Assembly (NCBI RefSeq): GCF_047345415.1
Contig: NZ_JBLFEP010000007.1
Location: 186,001 to 250,000 of the forward strand
Direction of reading: 5' to 3'
Source: Maribacter_C sp947494565
GTDB lineage: Bacteria; Bacteroidota; Bacteroidia; Flavobacteriales; Flavobacteriaceae
DNA: 64,000 nt
Below the pieces are notes generated by a model, which had not been told where the DNA came from, made no database searches, and saw only the letters and a list, made by a program, of their open reading frames with translations. Both the position numbers and the translations under genes were made by a program. Below are positions 34,900-43,509 of the stretch, one piece after another; position 1 is the stretch's first letter; each line of letters starts with the position of its first letter.

Positions 34900-37442
34900 G
34901 TGATCTACCCATAAAATCAAAGGCCGGACCAGATTGGATTCTAAAGATGGCTTGGCGTGATGGCAAAGCCAGTAGCAAGCGCCTTTTACTATTCATGGCC
35001 GCTATCATTTTGGGCATCGCCGCAGTGGTTTCCATACAGTCCTTTAGTGAAAATTTACAAGAGAATATCGCGCAGCAATCGAAATCGCTAATGGGTGCGG
35101 ATTTTATCATTGATAGTAGTCAATTGCCCAATGAAAAGGTTCAAGCTATTATGGATTCTTTGGGTGGGTCGGATGCACAAGAGGTCAGTTTCGCCTCTAT
35201 GGCGGCATTTCCCAAAGCCGATGCCTCAAAATTAGTGCGTGTCCGGGCCATTACCCAAGAGTTTCCCTTCTATGGAACATTGGAGACCGAACCACCATCC
35301 GCTGCTAAGCGATATCATGTGAGTAAGGGTGCTCTGGTAGACGGCACATTGATGATGCAATATGGGCTTAAGGCGGGAGACAGTATTAAGATAGGCGAAA
35401 GTACCTTCATCATTGAAGGTGTGTTAAAAGCGATTCCAGGTAGTTCGGCAATTTCAACCTCCGTAGCACCGACTGTTTTACTCCCCTATACTGAAGTTGA
35501 AGGTACTGGTCTGTTGCAATTGGGCAGTCGCCTCGACTACAATTATTATTTTGTGAATTCTTCCGAGATGGACCTCGATCAGTTAGACCGGGAACTAGAC
35601 CCCATTCTAGATGCCGAGAATGCTGATTTGGACACCCATTTAAGTACGAGTCAACGCCTAGGGCGCACCTACGACAATTTTGGTAGATTCTTGAACCTAG
35701 TTGCCTTTATTGCGCTTTTGTTAGGTTGTGTGGGTATCGCCAGCTCGGTCCATATTTACATGAAAGAAAAGCTTAAGACAGTGGCAGTCTTAAAATGTTT
35801 GGGCGCTACACGAAGACAGGCCTTTCTCATATACCTCGTGCAGATTGCCGGAATGGGAGGCATAGGTGGACTTTTAGGGACGGCTGCCGGATTGGCCCTG
35901 CAACAGTCTTTCCCGATTCTTTTGCAAGATTTTCTACCTTTTAGTATCGAACTATCCATTACCTTGAAACCCATTTTGACCGGGTTGTTTTTAGGGGTAT
36001 CAATGTCCGTTTTATTTGCTATGATACCTTTGATGGGTACTTGGTTTGTTTCTCCTTTAGAAGTGCTTCGGGTTCAGGAAGAAGCTTCTGCTCCTCGTAA
36101 AACCACTATTTTGATTTTGCTGGTCATCTTGGTGTTCGTCTTCTTATTTTCCCTATGGCTTTTAGGGGACTGGCGTTTTGCAATCGCATTTGTGCTCGGT
36201 ATTTTTGTCACGTTCGCTATTTTGGCGGGCCTTGCCAATCTCTTTATGAAAGGTATCAAAAGGTTTTTCCCTACTTCGTGGGGGTTTATTGCGCGCCAAA
36301 GTCTGCGTAATCTTTTTAGGCCCAACAACCAAACCGCGGTGTTGGTATTGGCTATCGGGGTGGGGTCTTTTCTAATAAGTACACTATACTTTACCAAAGA
36401 TATGTTATTGGCCAAGGCCAGTCTAGAGAACAGCCCAAACAACCCGAATATCATATTGTTGGATGTACAGACCGACCAAAAGGCTGGGGTGATACAGACC
36501 ATTGAACCGAAAGGGCTGAAAGTATTGGACAACACGCCGATTATCACCATGCGCGTGGCGAATATCAACGGCATTTCTACCAATACCATTAGAAATGATA
36601 CGACCAGTACTATTCAAGACTGGATTTTGAACCATGAGTTTCGTGTTACGTACCGTGATTCCATGATGCCCTCGGAGAAACTTACGTCGGGTACTTTTGC
36701 CAAGATACGGCCAAATGAAGGGCTAATTCCGATTTCCTTATCGGACAACGTCGCCCGCGATGCAGAGGTGGTGGTCGGAGATACTATGGCCTTCAATGTT
36801 CAAGGCGTTTTAATGAAAACGGTGGTCGGTAGTATTCGACAAATCGATTGGGGCCAAATGCGAATGAATTTCAATATCATTTTTCCTCCGGGAGTTCTTG
36901 AGAATGCCCCGCAGTTTCATGTGCTTTCGACGAATTCCCCAGATTCAAAAACATCGGCCCAGTTGCAACGCGAGTTGGTGAAGTCATTCCCCAATGTATC
37001 CGTTCTTGACCTACGTCAGATTCTGGAGGTCATTCAGGGAATTCTGGACAAAATATCTTGGGTCATTAATTTTATGGCCTTTTTCAGTATTCTTACGGGT
37101 ATTATTGTGCTTATAGGATCTGTACGTACCAGTAAATACCAACGCATCAGGGAAAGTGTATTACTTCGGACTTTGGGCGCCAAAGGCAATCAGATTCTAA
37201 AGATCACCGCGTTGGAATATTTTTATTTAGGGATTCTCGGCTGTGGTATCGGAATTCTACTTTCGGTAATCGGCAGCCAATTATTGGCGAATTTGGTTTT
37301 CGACCTCGCTTTTGTGCCTTCTTGGGTACCTTTTGCGATCTTGCTTCCGGCGATTACTTCGCTTGTTGTTTTGATCGGCTTGGGTAATAGTAGGAGTGTA
37401 CTACGTAGTACGCCCCTCGAGGTTCTTCGAAAAGAGAATTGA
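34896..37442 (+). CDS. FtsX-like ABC transporter permease, YbbP type
   Basis: An 848-residue membrane protein with one N-terminal helix, a large periplasmic MacB-core-like domain (about 60-255), a first FtsX block of three to four helices (about 265-400), further central helices (about 405-445 and 485-500), a second periplasmic region (about 520-700) and a final FtsX block (about 725-840). This ten-helix layout is that of YbbP. It works with the preceding ATPase. The pair has been linked to lipid or hydrophobic compound handling in other bacteria, and the TesA-like esterase next door fits that. The start is GTG, coupled to the ATPase stop. Confidence 0.87.
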   Translation: MSDLPIKSKAGPDWILKMAWRDGKASSKRLLLFMAAIILGIAAVVSIQSFSENLQENIAQQSKSLMGADFIIDSSQLPNEKVQAIMDSLGGSDAQEVSFASMAAFPKADASKLVRVRAITQEFPFYGTLETEPPSAAKRYHVSKGALVDGTLMMQYGLKAGDSIKIGESTFIIEGVLKAIPGSSAISTSVAPTVLLPYTEVEGTGLLQLGSRLDYNYYFVNSSEMDLDQLDRELDPILDAENADLDTHLSTSQRLGRTYDNFGRFLNLVAFIALLLGCVGIASSVHIYMKEKLKTVAVLKCLGATRRQAFLIYLVQIAGMGGIGGLLGTAAGLALQQSFPILLQDFLPFSIELSITLKPILTGLFLGVSMSVLFAMIPLMGTWFVSPLEVLRVQEEASAPRKTTILILLVILVFVFLFSLWLLGDWRFAIAFVLGIFVTFAILAGLANLFMKGIKRFFPTSWGFIARQSLRNLFRPNNQTAVLVLAIGVGSFLISTLYFTKDMLLAKASLENSPNNPNIILLDVQTDQKAGVIQTIEPKGLKVLDNTPIITMRVANINGISTNTIRNDTTSTIQDWILNHEFRVTYRDSMMPSEKLTSGTFAKIRPNEGLIPISLSDNVARDAEVVVGDTMAFNVQGVLMKTVVGSIRQIDWGQMRMNFNIIFPPGVLENAPQFHVLSTNSPDSKTSAQLQRELVKSFPNVSVLDLRQILEVIQGILDKISWVINFMAFFSILTGIIVLIGSVRTSKYQRIRESVLLRTLGAKGNQILKITALEYFYLGILGCGIGILLSVIGSQLLANLVFDLAFVPSWVPFAILLPAITSLVVLIGLGNSRSVLRSTPLEVLRKEN

Positions 37443-37453
37443 TTCGTTTCCCT

Positions 37454-37996
37454 TTATTCCGCTTGTTCGTAAGCCTCTTTAAGCCATTCGATCAATTGAT
37501 CGTCCACTTCAGCGGTAGTGGTTAATTGTACGCGATGCGTACACATGGTACCAAAAGGGCCTGAGTTTCCCAATCGATCGGTTACTGGTCTATCCCTTAG
37601 TTTTAGACCTAAATCTATTCTTGTTTTGGTGGCGGGCTTGATCAAGGCGAACTGTTTTTTTCGAATGATACTTACGGATGTTTTCTTAGGAGTCTGAATG
37701 ACATCGGGGCCGAGACTTCGTACGACTTCTATCAGCCGGTGATAAATGGGAATGAGGTTCTCTTTGCCTTTGTACTGGGCATTAACTAAATCTTCTGGTG
37801 AGGTATGCGATTCTTTGGAGAGCAAGATAATTGTATTGGCAAATCCATGGGTGACCCCATGTTCCCCTTTTAGAAACTTCATAGCTTCCCCGTGTTTTTC
37901 AAAGGATTTTCCTTTTAGAATCTTTTTCCATTCTTCCAAGGACTTGCCTGTTTTTTCAGGCATGTTGGCGATCATTGTTTGCAATGCTTTCTCCAT
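37454..37996 (-). CDS. DUF4287/DUF5655 protein
   Basis: A 180-residue cytoplasmic protein. The N-terminal DUF4287 (about 1-70) shows EKTGKSLEEWKKILKGK and EHGVTHGFANTI. The C-terminal DUF5655 (about 80-178) shows VRSLGPDVIQTPKKTSVSI and a GTMCTHRVQLTTTAEVDDQL segment. Function unknown; it is often found as a stand-alone small gene. It is convergent with the permease gene with only 11 bp between the stops. Confidence 0.8.
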   Translation of the reverse strand: MEKALQTMIANMPEKTGKSLEEWKKILKGKSFEKHGEAMKFLKGEHGVTHGFANTIILLSKESHTSPEDLVNAQYKGKENLIPIYHRLIEVVRSLGPDVIQTPKKTSVSIIRKKQFALIKPATKTRIDLGLKLRDRPVTDRLGNSGPFGTMCTHRVQLTTTAEVDDQLIEWLKEAYEQAE

Positions 37997-38017
37997 TGTT
38001 GTTTCAATTTATGATTC

Positions 38018-39373
38018 TTATTTCATTATGCTTTCCAAATCATCAGGAGTCCGTGGCAGGCCCTTGCTCAAGACCTCACAACCGTTATCGGTCACTAATA
38101 TGACGTCTTCAGTAAATACCGATAGTCCCTTATCATGATTGTAGTACCAAGGTTCGACTGTAAAAACCATTCCAGCTTGCAATGGGGCATCCGGCAAATA
38201 GGGATCTCCGGTAGAGAGTCCTAAGTGATGCCCAAAGAACAGTCCTACCTGCATATATTTTTTGGCGTCTTTAGGAATGATACGGTCCGTCAAATCACGA
38301 ATATCGGCAAAACGAATTCCGGGCTTTATGAAATCGATAATGGCATCTGCTATTCCCACTTCCATGTTCAAAATAGCTTTTTGCTCTTCTGAAAACCGCC
38401 CGGAGACAGGGAAGGTACGGCCTACATCGCTGACATAATGGCCATATTCGCACCCTACATCGAAGATGACCAAGTCTCCATTTTCCATACTACGGTTACG
38501 ACGATCGTAGTGGGTCGCCAAAATGCGCCAGGGCCAAAGGGAGTTGGGCCCCGATTTGATGATCGAACCAAAAGCAAGTCGTTGTGCCCCATTGACTTTG
38601 TAATTACCTTCAAGTATGCCTTCGAGGTAACGTTCGTCAATACCAGGTTGTACACTTTTTGCGGCCGTACGAATTCCTTTTATGTTAATCTCCGTCGCTT
38701 TGCGCAACAATTCTATTTCAGCAGCCGATTTTACCATTCTCAACTTTGCGATGGCTTGATAACTATTCTCGAATGTTAGAACATTGTTCTTTTCCTTTAA
38801 AGCGCGTCCAAGCAGTTGGGTAGGAGAGGGGCTGTCAATGTAATCTCCGGAAGCGAAAGTGAAATCACCGGATTGCCCACTGTTCAAAAAGACGGTCGCT
38901 TTTTTCTGTGCTTGTTCGTCCATGAAGGAAGAAAAGTCAGTGATGTTTTTTAGCTCAAGTCCGGATCGATGAGTGATTTCCTTATCTTTCAATAATGGCC
39001 TGCCAGGAAAGTCGTTGGGTCTTGAAGGCCTGGAAAAACGGAGATCGTCTTTCGGGGTGTATATCGAAGCATTCTTGTTCGTAAGGTTGATGACTAAAAG
39101 ACTATTGGGCAATTCCAGGCCCGTGAAATAGTAAAAATCATCCAGCTGTCTAAAGGTTTCGCCATAAGAGAAACCATCTCGAGCGGGTATAAGAACCACT
39201 CCGGTTTTTTCGTTTTTGACCAATTCGTGAATCAAGTTGGTTCTGCGCTGTGCTAGTTCTTCCTTTGTAAAGGGCATTTCGGTCCAATCAAAATAATGTT
39301 GTTTCGGGGTTTGGGCCGTAGTGTTAACTGGAGTGCCAAGTATAAAAAGCACAAGACAAAATAGAGACTTCAT
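38018..39373 (-). CDS. Xaa-Pro aminopeptidase-like M24 metallopeptidase, secreted
   Basis: A 451-residue protein with a signal peptide (1-21, ending Thr-Thr-Ala-Gln), a creatinase/prolidase N-terminal domain (about 25-195) and the M24 pita-bread catalytic domain. All five metal ligands are visible: Asp in IFDVGCEYG, Asp in YVSDVGRTF, His in FFGHHLGL, Glu in FTVEPWYY and Glu in VFTEDVILV. It removes N-terminal residues preceding proline, here in the periplasm. I start at ATG 39373, which opens the signal peptide; a GTG 33 bases upstream is less likely. Confidence 0.9.
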   Translation of the reverse strand: MKSLFCLVLFILGTPVNTTAQTPKQHYFDWTEMPFTKEELAQRRTNLIHELVKNEKTGVVLIPARDGFSYGETFRQLDDFYYFTGLELPNSLLVINLTNKNASIYTPKDDLRFSRPSRPNDFPGRPLLKDKEITHRSGLELKNITDFSSFMDEQAQKKATVFLNSGQSGDFTFASGDYIDSPSPTQLLGRALKEKNNVLTFENSYQAIAKLRMVKSAAEIELLRKATEINIKGIRTAAKSVQPGIDERYLEGILEGNYKVNGAQRLAFGSIIKSGPNSLWPWRILATHYDRRNRSMENGDLVIFDVGCEYGHYVSDVGRTFPVSGRFSEEQKAILNMEVGIADAIIDFIKPGIRFADIRDLTDRIIPKDAKKYMQVGLFFGHHLGLSTGDPYLPDAPLQAGMVFTVEPWYYNHDKGLSVFTEDVILVTDNGCEVLSKGLPRTPDDLESIMK

Positions 39374-39408
39374 TGTAGTGGGTTTTGTTCCCTCGCAAAA
39401 TACCACTT

Positions 39409-39867
39409 TTAGGTATTTGGATAGCGATCGCTTATTAGATTGAGTTCAATATTATGTTCTAGATAGGCCTTTAGATTGGCCAAAACCAAAGCAAATCCCT
39501 CCGTTGCATCGCGAATCTGCACAATCACTTCTTCGGAAATCCCGATAAAACCTGAATTCGTGATAGTAACGAAAGTTCGGTTTTCATCGATTTCTTTAAA
39601 ATCCCAACTAACCAGAGCGTTCTTGTTTTCGCCCCATTGAATTTGAATTCTTTCATTGGGCACGATAGACTTAACTAGGATTTCAACAGTATGATCGAAC
39701 ATTTCCCAGGTCCAAGAAATCGTTTCGCCCATTTGTAGTTTCCCAGAACTCTTGGTAAACCAAACCTTGGTAGTGATTACCGGGTCGATAAAAGCGTCGA
39801 AGACCTCTGAAACGGGTCTCTTGATGAGCATTGCTGCTTTTGCACAGTACAGCGGTTCTTTAGACAT
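39409..39867 (-). CDS. SRPBCC-domain protein (AHSA1/START-like)
   Basis: A 152-residue soluble protein of the SRPBCC fold. MLIKRPVSEVFDAFIDPVIT is the typical first strand and helix, WFTKSSGKLQMGETISWTWEMF and VSWDFKEIDENRTFVTITNSG are strands, and a long C-terminal helix (about 122-140) ends in LANLKAYLEHNIELN. The pocket binds an unknown hydrophobic ligand. It stands alone between the M24 peptidase and phospholipase D-like genes. Confidence 0.83.
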   Translation of the reverse strand: MSKEPLYCAKAAMLIKRPVSEVFDAFIDPVITTKVWFTKSSGKLQMGETISWTWEMFDHTVEILVKSIVPNERIQIQWGENKNALVSWDFKEIDENRTFVTITNSGFIGISEEVIVQIRDATEGFALVLANLKAYLEHNIELNLISDRYPNT

Positions 39868-39913
39868 TTTACAATCGAATCTCCTCTAAGATAGGGAATT
39901 GATTTTGAAGAAA

Positions 39914-41446
39914 TTACAAAATGTTTTTAGGAAGTACCTTTCTAGTCCAGGTTTTTACCCTTTTGAAAGTATCGACCTCGCTATCGGGATTGAATTCCAA
40001 TGTGGTTTCCCAAGCGTTTTCAGGTTTGAACTCTTCTTCGAAGCCTATCTTGACGTTTTTGGCAACTTGATCCGAGTAAACTATAGTAATACATTCGGTA
40101 TTGAGATTAGCACTGCGCGGGTCTAGATTAAAAGTGCCGATTACGGTAATCGTATCATCAATGATCATTGATTTGGCATGTAATCCAAAAATGGGTGCGT
40201 AGTCGATGGCCTCCTGTAATTCTCCGGTCATGATTTTCATTCGTTCTTGGGCATCAGGCCTGAACTCAAATATCCGCACACCCGTTTGAAGTAGCGCTTC
40301 ACGTTCCCTCTGGTATCCAGCAAAGGCCTCCAGATTATCCGTTGACGCCAAGCTGTTGGTCAAGATGCGTATGTCGACCCCACGATCAGCAGCTTCCTTG
40401 AATAGTTGTTGGCCTAGTTCGGTGGTAATCAGATAGGGACTTTGGATATCAATACTCTTTTTGGCCTGCTTGATCAATCGAATCAAATTTTGTGTCGATT
40501 TCCCACCGCCTCCTAGACCACTATTGCCATCATTTTTACCAGGATCATCGGAGATGAATTCTACCTTGTCTACCCAAACGAATTGATCGGAGGTTTTGAT
40601 ACTGGGGAAGACTTCTGGTAAACGTTCGATTTTTTTTCGAACCTGTGGCCAAAAATTATCCGGGTTACAAGCGTATTCATGCAATCGGTCAAAACGATTT
40701 TCGTCCTCGGAATTTTTGGGTTTTTCGTCGACCATATCTAAAATGGGCGTGCTAAGCGTACTATTCCAATACTGGGAAAACGAAGAGCTGACCGAACTGG
40801 TTTCCTTACCGATTAGAAGAATATCCCTATCCCTAAAGTTGTACTCATGGTCATAATCAAAATATTCGTTGGCGATATTACGACCACCGGTAATCACGAC
40901 TTGGTCGTCAACAATGAAGGTTTTATTATGCATCCGTTGATTGGCGGCCCGGAAATCAGTTGCGAATTTTTTCACCTTCTGAACAATATTCTTCCCAAGA
41001 TTGACCCCTGGATTGTACACGCGAACCTCAATATTTTGATGGGAATCCAAAGTGAGAATATCCTTGACATCGGCATCTACCATGAGGTCATCTACCAGTA
41101 GTCGCACCCTTACTCCACGATCTGCAGCACGCACCAGATAATCAATTGCGATAAGTCCGACATTATCGGTTGAAAAAATGAAGTATTGAATATCGATACT
41201 TTTTTCGGCATATTCACTTAGCCACGCCCGGGTAATCATAGCGCCTCCTCCATCTTCAAGCACGTATACCCCTGTTTTGGTTTTCATACGTTCTCTAAGA
41301 TCACCCAATTCTTCGGATAAGCTCACGTGCTGATTTCGCTTTACCGAGGCGCAGAAATCGGTCTTGTTTTCGACCATAGGTTGCTTTTTTTCTTTGCAGG
41401 AAAATATGAAAATCAAAAGGAAAAGAAAAATAGTACGTAGCGGCAT
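39914..41446 (-). CDS. Phospholipase D-family lipoprotein (cardiolipin synthase/PLD-like)
   Basis: A 510-residue PLD-superfamily protein with two complete HKD motifs: RMHNKTFIVDDQVVITGGRN in the first half and GLHAKSMIIDDTITVIGTFN in the second, each followed by the structural Gly/Asn. A lipobox (FSCKEKK, Cys at about 17) makes it an envelope lipoprotein, unlike classical membrane-spanning cardiolipin synthases. The reaction is phosphodiester hydrolysis or transphosphatidylation; the substrate is probably a phospholipid. It is a single gene. Confidence 0.87.
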   Translation of the reverse strand: MPLRTIFLFLLIFIFSCKEKKQPMVENKTDFCASVKRNQHVSLSEELGDLRERMKTKTGVYVLEDGGGAMITRAWLSEYAEKSIDIQYFIFSTDNVGLIAIDYLVRAADRGVRVRLLVDDLMVDADVKDILTLDSHQNIEVRVYNPGVNLGKNIVQKVKKFATDFRAANQRMHNKTFIVDDQVVITGGRNIANEYFDYDHEYNFRDRDILLIGKETSSVSSSFSQYWNSTLSTPILDMVDEKPKNSEDENRFDRLHEYACNPDNFWPQVRKKIERLPEVFPSIKTSDQFVWVDKVEFISDDPGKNDGNSGLGGGGKSTQNLIRLIKQAKKSIDIQSPYLITTELGQQLFKEAADRGVDIRILTNSLASTDNLEAFAGYQREREALLQTGVRIFEFRPDAQERMKIMTGELQEAIDYAPIFGLHAKSMIIDDTITVIGTFNLDPRSANLNTECITIVYSDQVAKNVKIGFEEEFKPENAWETTLEFNPDSEVDTFKRVKTWTRKVLPKNIL

Positions 41447-41526
41447 GACATCTTGAGTTGATGTATATAACGGTGGTAGTCTGGTTTTATGTTAAGGTGC
41501 TACTCGAATAGGGCTTATAAGACCTA

Positions 41527-42237
41527 TTATTCAATGGGCGGCAATAGTTCAACTTGCAACTGTTCTTCCACGACCTTCCCTTCTTTTAGGCCTACAAAGT
41601 AGGAATGGCTGGTCGTATCCAAAGATACGGCTCCAACACATTTTCCGTTCATGAAGTGCACTCCTGATCTATCATCGCACGCATATCCCTCGGTAAGCTT
41701 ACCGCTTCCTATATTTTCGTGATAGAGCGGAATTCTAGACGCTTCGGAATGATAATGAGGGCAATGGCTGTACTTTAAAAAACCAAGGCATTCCACAATG
41801 GAATATTCTTGTGGTCTTGAATCCGTCGTACCCGCATTGAACCAACATAGAGAACCGGCGCTACCACCGGACATTACCGTACCATTTTCATATGCTTTGT
41901 GCAGTAGTTCGGTGATGCCCTGAGCTTTCCAGATGGCAAGCATATTTAGTGTGTTTCCTCCGCCCACTACTATGGCATCCATTGGGAGGATCACTTCTTC
42001 CCAAGAGCGTTTTTGTTCGTTGGAGTTTATCCAGACCTTTAACACAGACGGCTCAACATGCAATTCTTGGCAAATTTGGTTCCATTGCTCTATGTACCCT
42101 TGGTCATCTCCTGATGCTGTGGGCAAAAAGCACATTTTCGGTTTGATTTTACCTGTGAGTTTTTTGGTATAGGTTAGAAACTCCTTCGTCAATCTTCCAC
42201 TACCGTAAGCAAATACCTGTTTTGTTTTTTTCGCCAT
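41527..42237 (-). CDS. Peptidase E-like (S51, class I glutamine amidotransferase-like) protein
   Basis: A 236-residue protein with the flavodoxin-like class I amidotransferase fold. The nucleophile elbow is MSGGSAGSLCWF with Ser126, as in dipeptidase E and cyanophycinase. VVGGGNTLNMLAIW forms the preceding loop. Peptidase E cleaves Asp-Xaa dipeptides; this longer relative may have a different peptide substrate. It is cytoplasmic, with no signal. It lies downstream of the WYL regulator gene with a 35-bp gap, so joint transcription is possible. Confidence 0.82.
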   Translation of the reverse strand: MAKKTKQVFAYGSGRLTKEFLTYTKKLTGKIKPKMCFLPTASGDDQGYIEQWNQICQELHVEPSVLKVWINSNEQKRSWEEVILPMDAIVVGGGNTLNMLAIWKAQGITELLHKAYENGTVMSGGSAGSLCWFNAGTTDSRPQEYSIVECLGFLKYSHCPHYHSEASRIPLYHENIGSGKLTEGYACDDRSGVHFMNGKCVGAVSLDTTSHSYFVGLKEGKVVEEQLQVELLPPIE

Positions 42238-42272
42238 GGTCTAAAGATAGAAAACTTGGGTCAACTAATTCG

Positions 42273-42980
42273 CTAAGCTTTTTTCTGAGCTGTTGGTTTA
42301 TAGGGATGCGCCTTGTAATAATCGCGAAGGCTGAACTTGCGATCTTCAAACTTTTCCTGAAGGATCTTAAAGTGTTGAATACGGTCGATTCTAAAAGCGC
42401 GATAGTCTTTTCTCAAATGACACCATGCCATTAAAATCCACTTGTTTTCGGTAGACAAAATCGCGCAAGGTTCGATTTTGCGAAATGAGATACTAGGGTC
42501 GTTGGCTTTTCTATAATTGATTTCGACAGCATTGAAATTGGTAATGGCCAGTTGCAACTCGGATAAGGCGTTGCTGCTGATACTGGCCTTACGGGTATCG
42601 AAGATGTGGAGTTTGTCGTCAAGCATTTCACTTTTCTCCAAAATAGAAGACCGAAATACGGATTTTATTTTCGTCAAGGCCTCCTCGAAATCCCTGACTA
42701 AGGAAGAGTCATTACTTCTACTCACCATATGTTGTGCAGTGATAAGGGCATTCGCCTGTTTCTCTGTAAATTGTACGGGAGCCACTGTGTAACCATCCAT
42801 CAAAGTATATCCGCGACCTTCAAGGGTGATGATCGGCACCCCGGCCTCGATGAGCTTTTGAATATCCCTATAGACTGTTCGAATGCTTACTTCATATCTA
42901 TCGGATAGCTCGGTGGCGGTCAATATCCGTTTTGACTTTAAGAGCGTTAATATATGTATGAGTCTGGCGAGTTGTGTCAT
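42273..42980 (-). CDS. YafY-type HTH and WYL-domain transcriptional regulator
   Basis: A 235-residue regulator. The N-terminal winged helix-turn-helix (about 1-60; RILTATELSDRYEVSIRTVY) is followed by a WYL ligand-sensing domain (about 140-205; NFNAVEINYRKANDPS, then WILMAWCHLRKDYRAFRIDR). WYL regulators sense nucleotides, metabolites or single-stranded DNA. It lies 68 bp downstream of the VOC gene, with its own -7 box embedded in an inverted repeat, suggesting autoregulation. Confidence 0.88.
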   Translation of the reverse strand: MTQLARLIHILTLLKSKRILTATELSDRYEVSIRTVYRDIQKLIEAGVPIITLEGRGYTLMDGYTVAPVQFTEKQANALITAQHMVSRSNDSSLVRDFEEALTKIKSVFRSSILEKSEMLDDKLHIFDTRKASISSNALSELQLAITNFNAVEINYRKANDPSISFRKIEPCAILSTENKWILMAWCHLRKDYRAFRIDRIQHFKILQEKFEDRKFSLRDYYKAHPYKPTAQKKA

Positions 42981-42995
42981 GGCCTAAGCTTAAAA

Positions 42996-43003
42996 CAAAG
43001 ATA
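42996..43003 (-). promoter_or_regulatory. -7 box TATCTTTG of the WYL regulator gene
   Basis: Exact TAnnTTTG on the minus strand, 15 bases before the start codon at 42980. It is identical to the -7 box of the VOC gene upstream and overlaps the edge of an inverted repeat. Confidence 0.5.
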
Positions 43004-43028
43004 GTGAACCACATGGTGATCCACTATC
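43000..43028. promoter_or_regulatory. Inverted repeat overlapping the WYL regulator promoter
   Basis: GATAGTG and CACTATC arms (seven bases each, 15-base spacer), with an inner ACCA / TGGT pair inside the spacer. One arm overlaps the -7 box, the usual place for an autoregulatory operator. It is followed on the minus strand by TTTGTTTT, so it might also act as a weak terminator for the VOC gene, whose stop is at 43049. Confidence 0.5.
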
Positions 43029-43048
43029 CTTGGTTTTGGTCGAACCGG

Positions 43049-43420
43049 TCAGTTCCATGAATGCAGGGCTATTCTATTACCCTCGGTATCTATGATTTGA
43101 GCCATATATCCGTTTTCTCCGATGTCGGTTTTGGGCATGACGATTTTTCCCCCGGCTTTTTCTACATGGCTCAGCGGTTTACTCAGGTCATCTCCTCCGT
43201 TAAGGTAGATGGTGACACCTTCGGCAGATGGTTTGACACCTTCCATTTCCATAATGCCGCCACCTACGCCATTGTTATCCTGGTCATAAGAGAACATACC
43301 ATATTTACCGTTTTCCATGTGATGATCGGTAATCACATCTCCTAATAAGGCGGTGTAAAACGATTTTGCTCTTTCATAATTGGTAGCTGGAATTTCAAAC
43401 CAGCTAATTGCATTTGTCAT
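43049..43420 (-). CDS. VOC-family (glyoxalase/bleomycin-resistance-like) protein
   Basis: A 123-residue vicinal-oxygen-chelate protein: two beta-alpha-beta-beta-beta modules beginning at ISWFEIPATNYERAKSFY and GVTIYLNGGDDLSKPLSHVE and ending MAQIIDTEGNRIALHSWN. It probably binds a small ligand or metal. The substrate cannot be inferred. It has its own -7 box and is followed by a WYL regulator gene. Confidence 0.85.
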   Translation of the reverse strand: MTNAISWFEIPATNYERAKSFYTALLGDVITDHHMENGKYGMFSYDQDNNGVGGGIMEMEGVKPSAEGVTIYLNGGDDLSKPLSHVEKAGGKIVMPKTDIGENGYMAQIIDTEGNRIALHSWN

Positions 43421-43450
43421 AGTATTTTGCTTTAAAGGTTAAACTATGGA

Positions 43451-43458
43451 CAAAGATA
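43451..43458 (-). promoter_or_regulatory. -7 box TATCTTTG of the VOC gene
   Basis: Exact TAnnTTTG on the minus strand, about 30 bases before the start codon at 43420, in a spacer with no other coding sequence. No clear -33 element. Confidence 0.42.
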
Positions 43459-43509
43459 TCGTGAGGATTGACAGAAGATGTCAGGGGTGATATAAAGGAA
43501 GATAAATTT

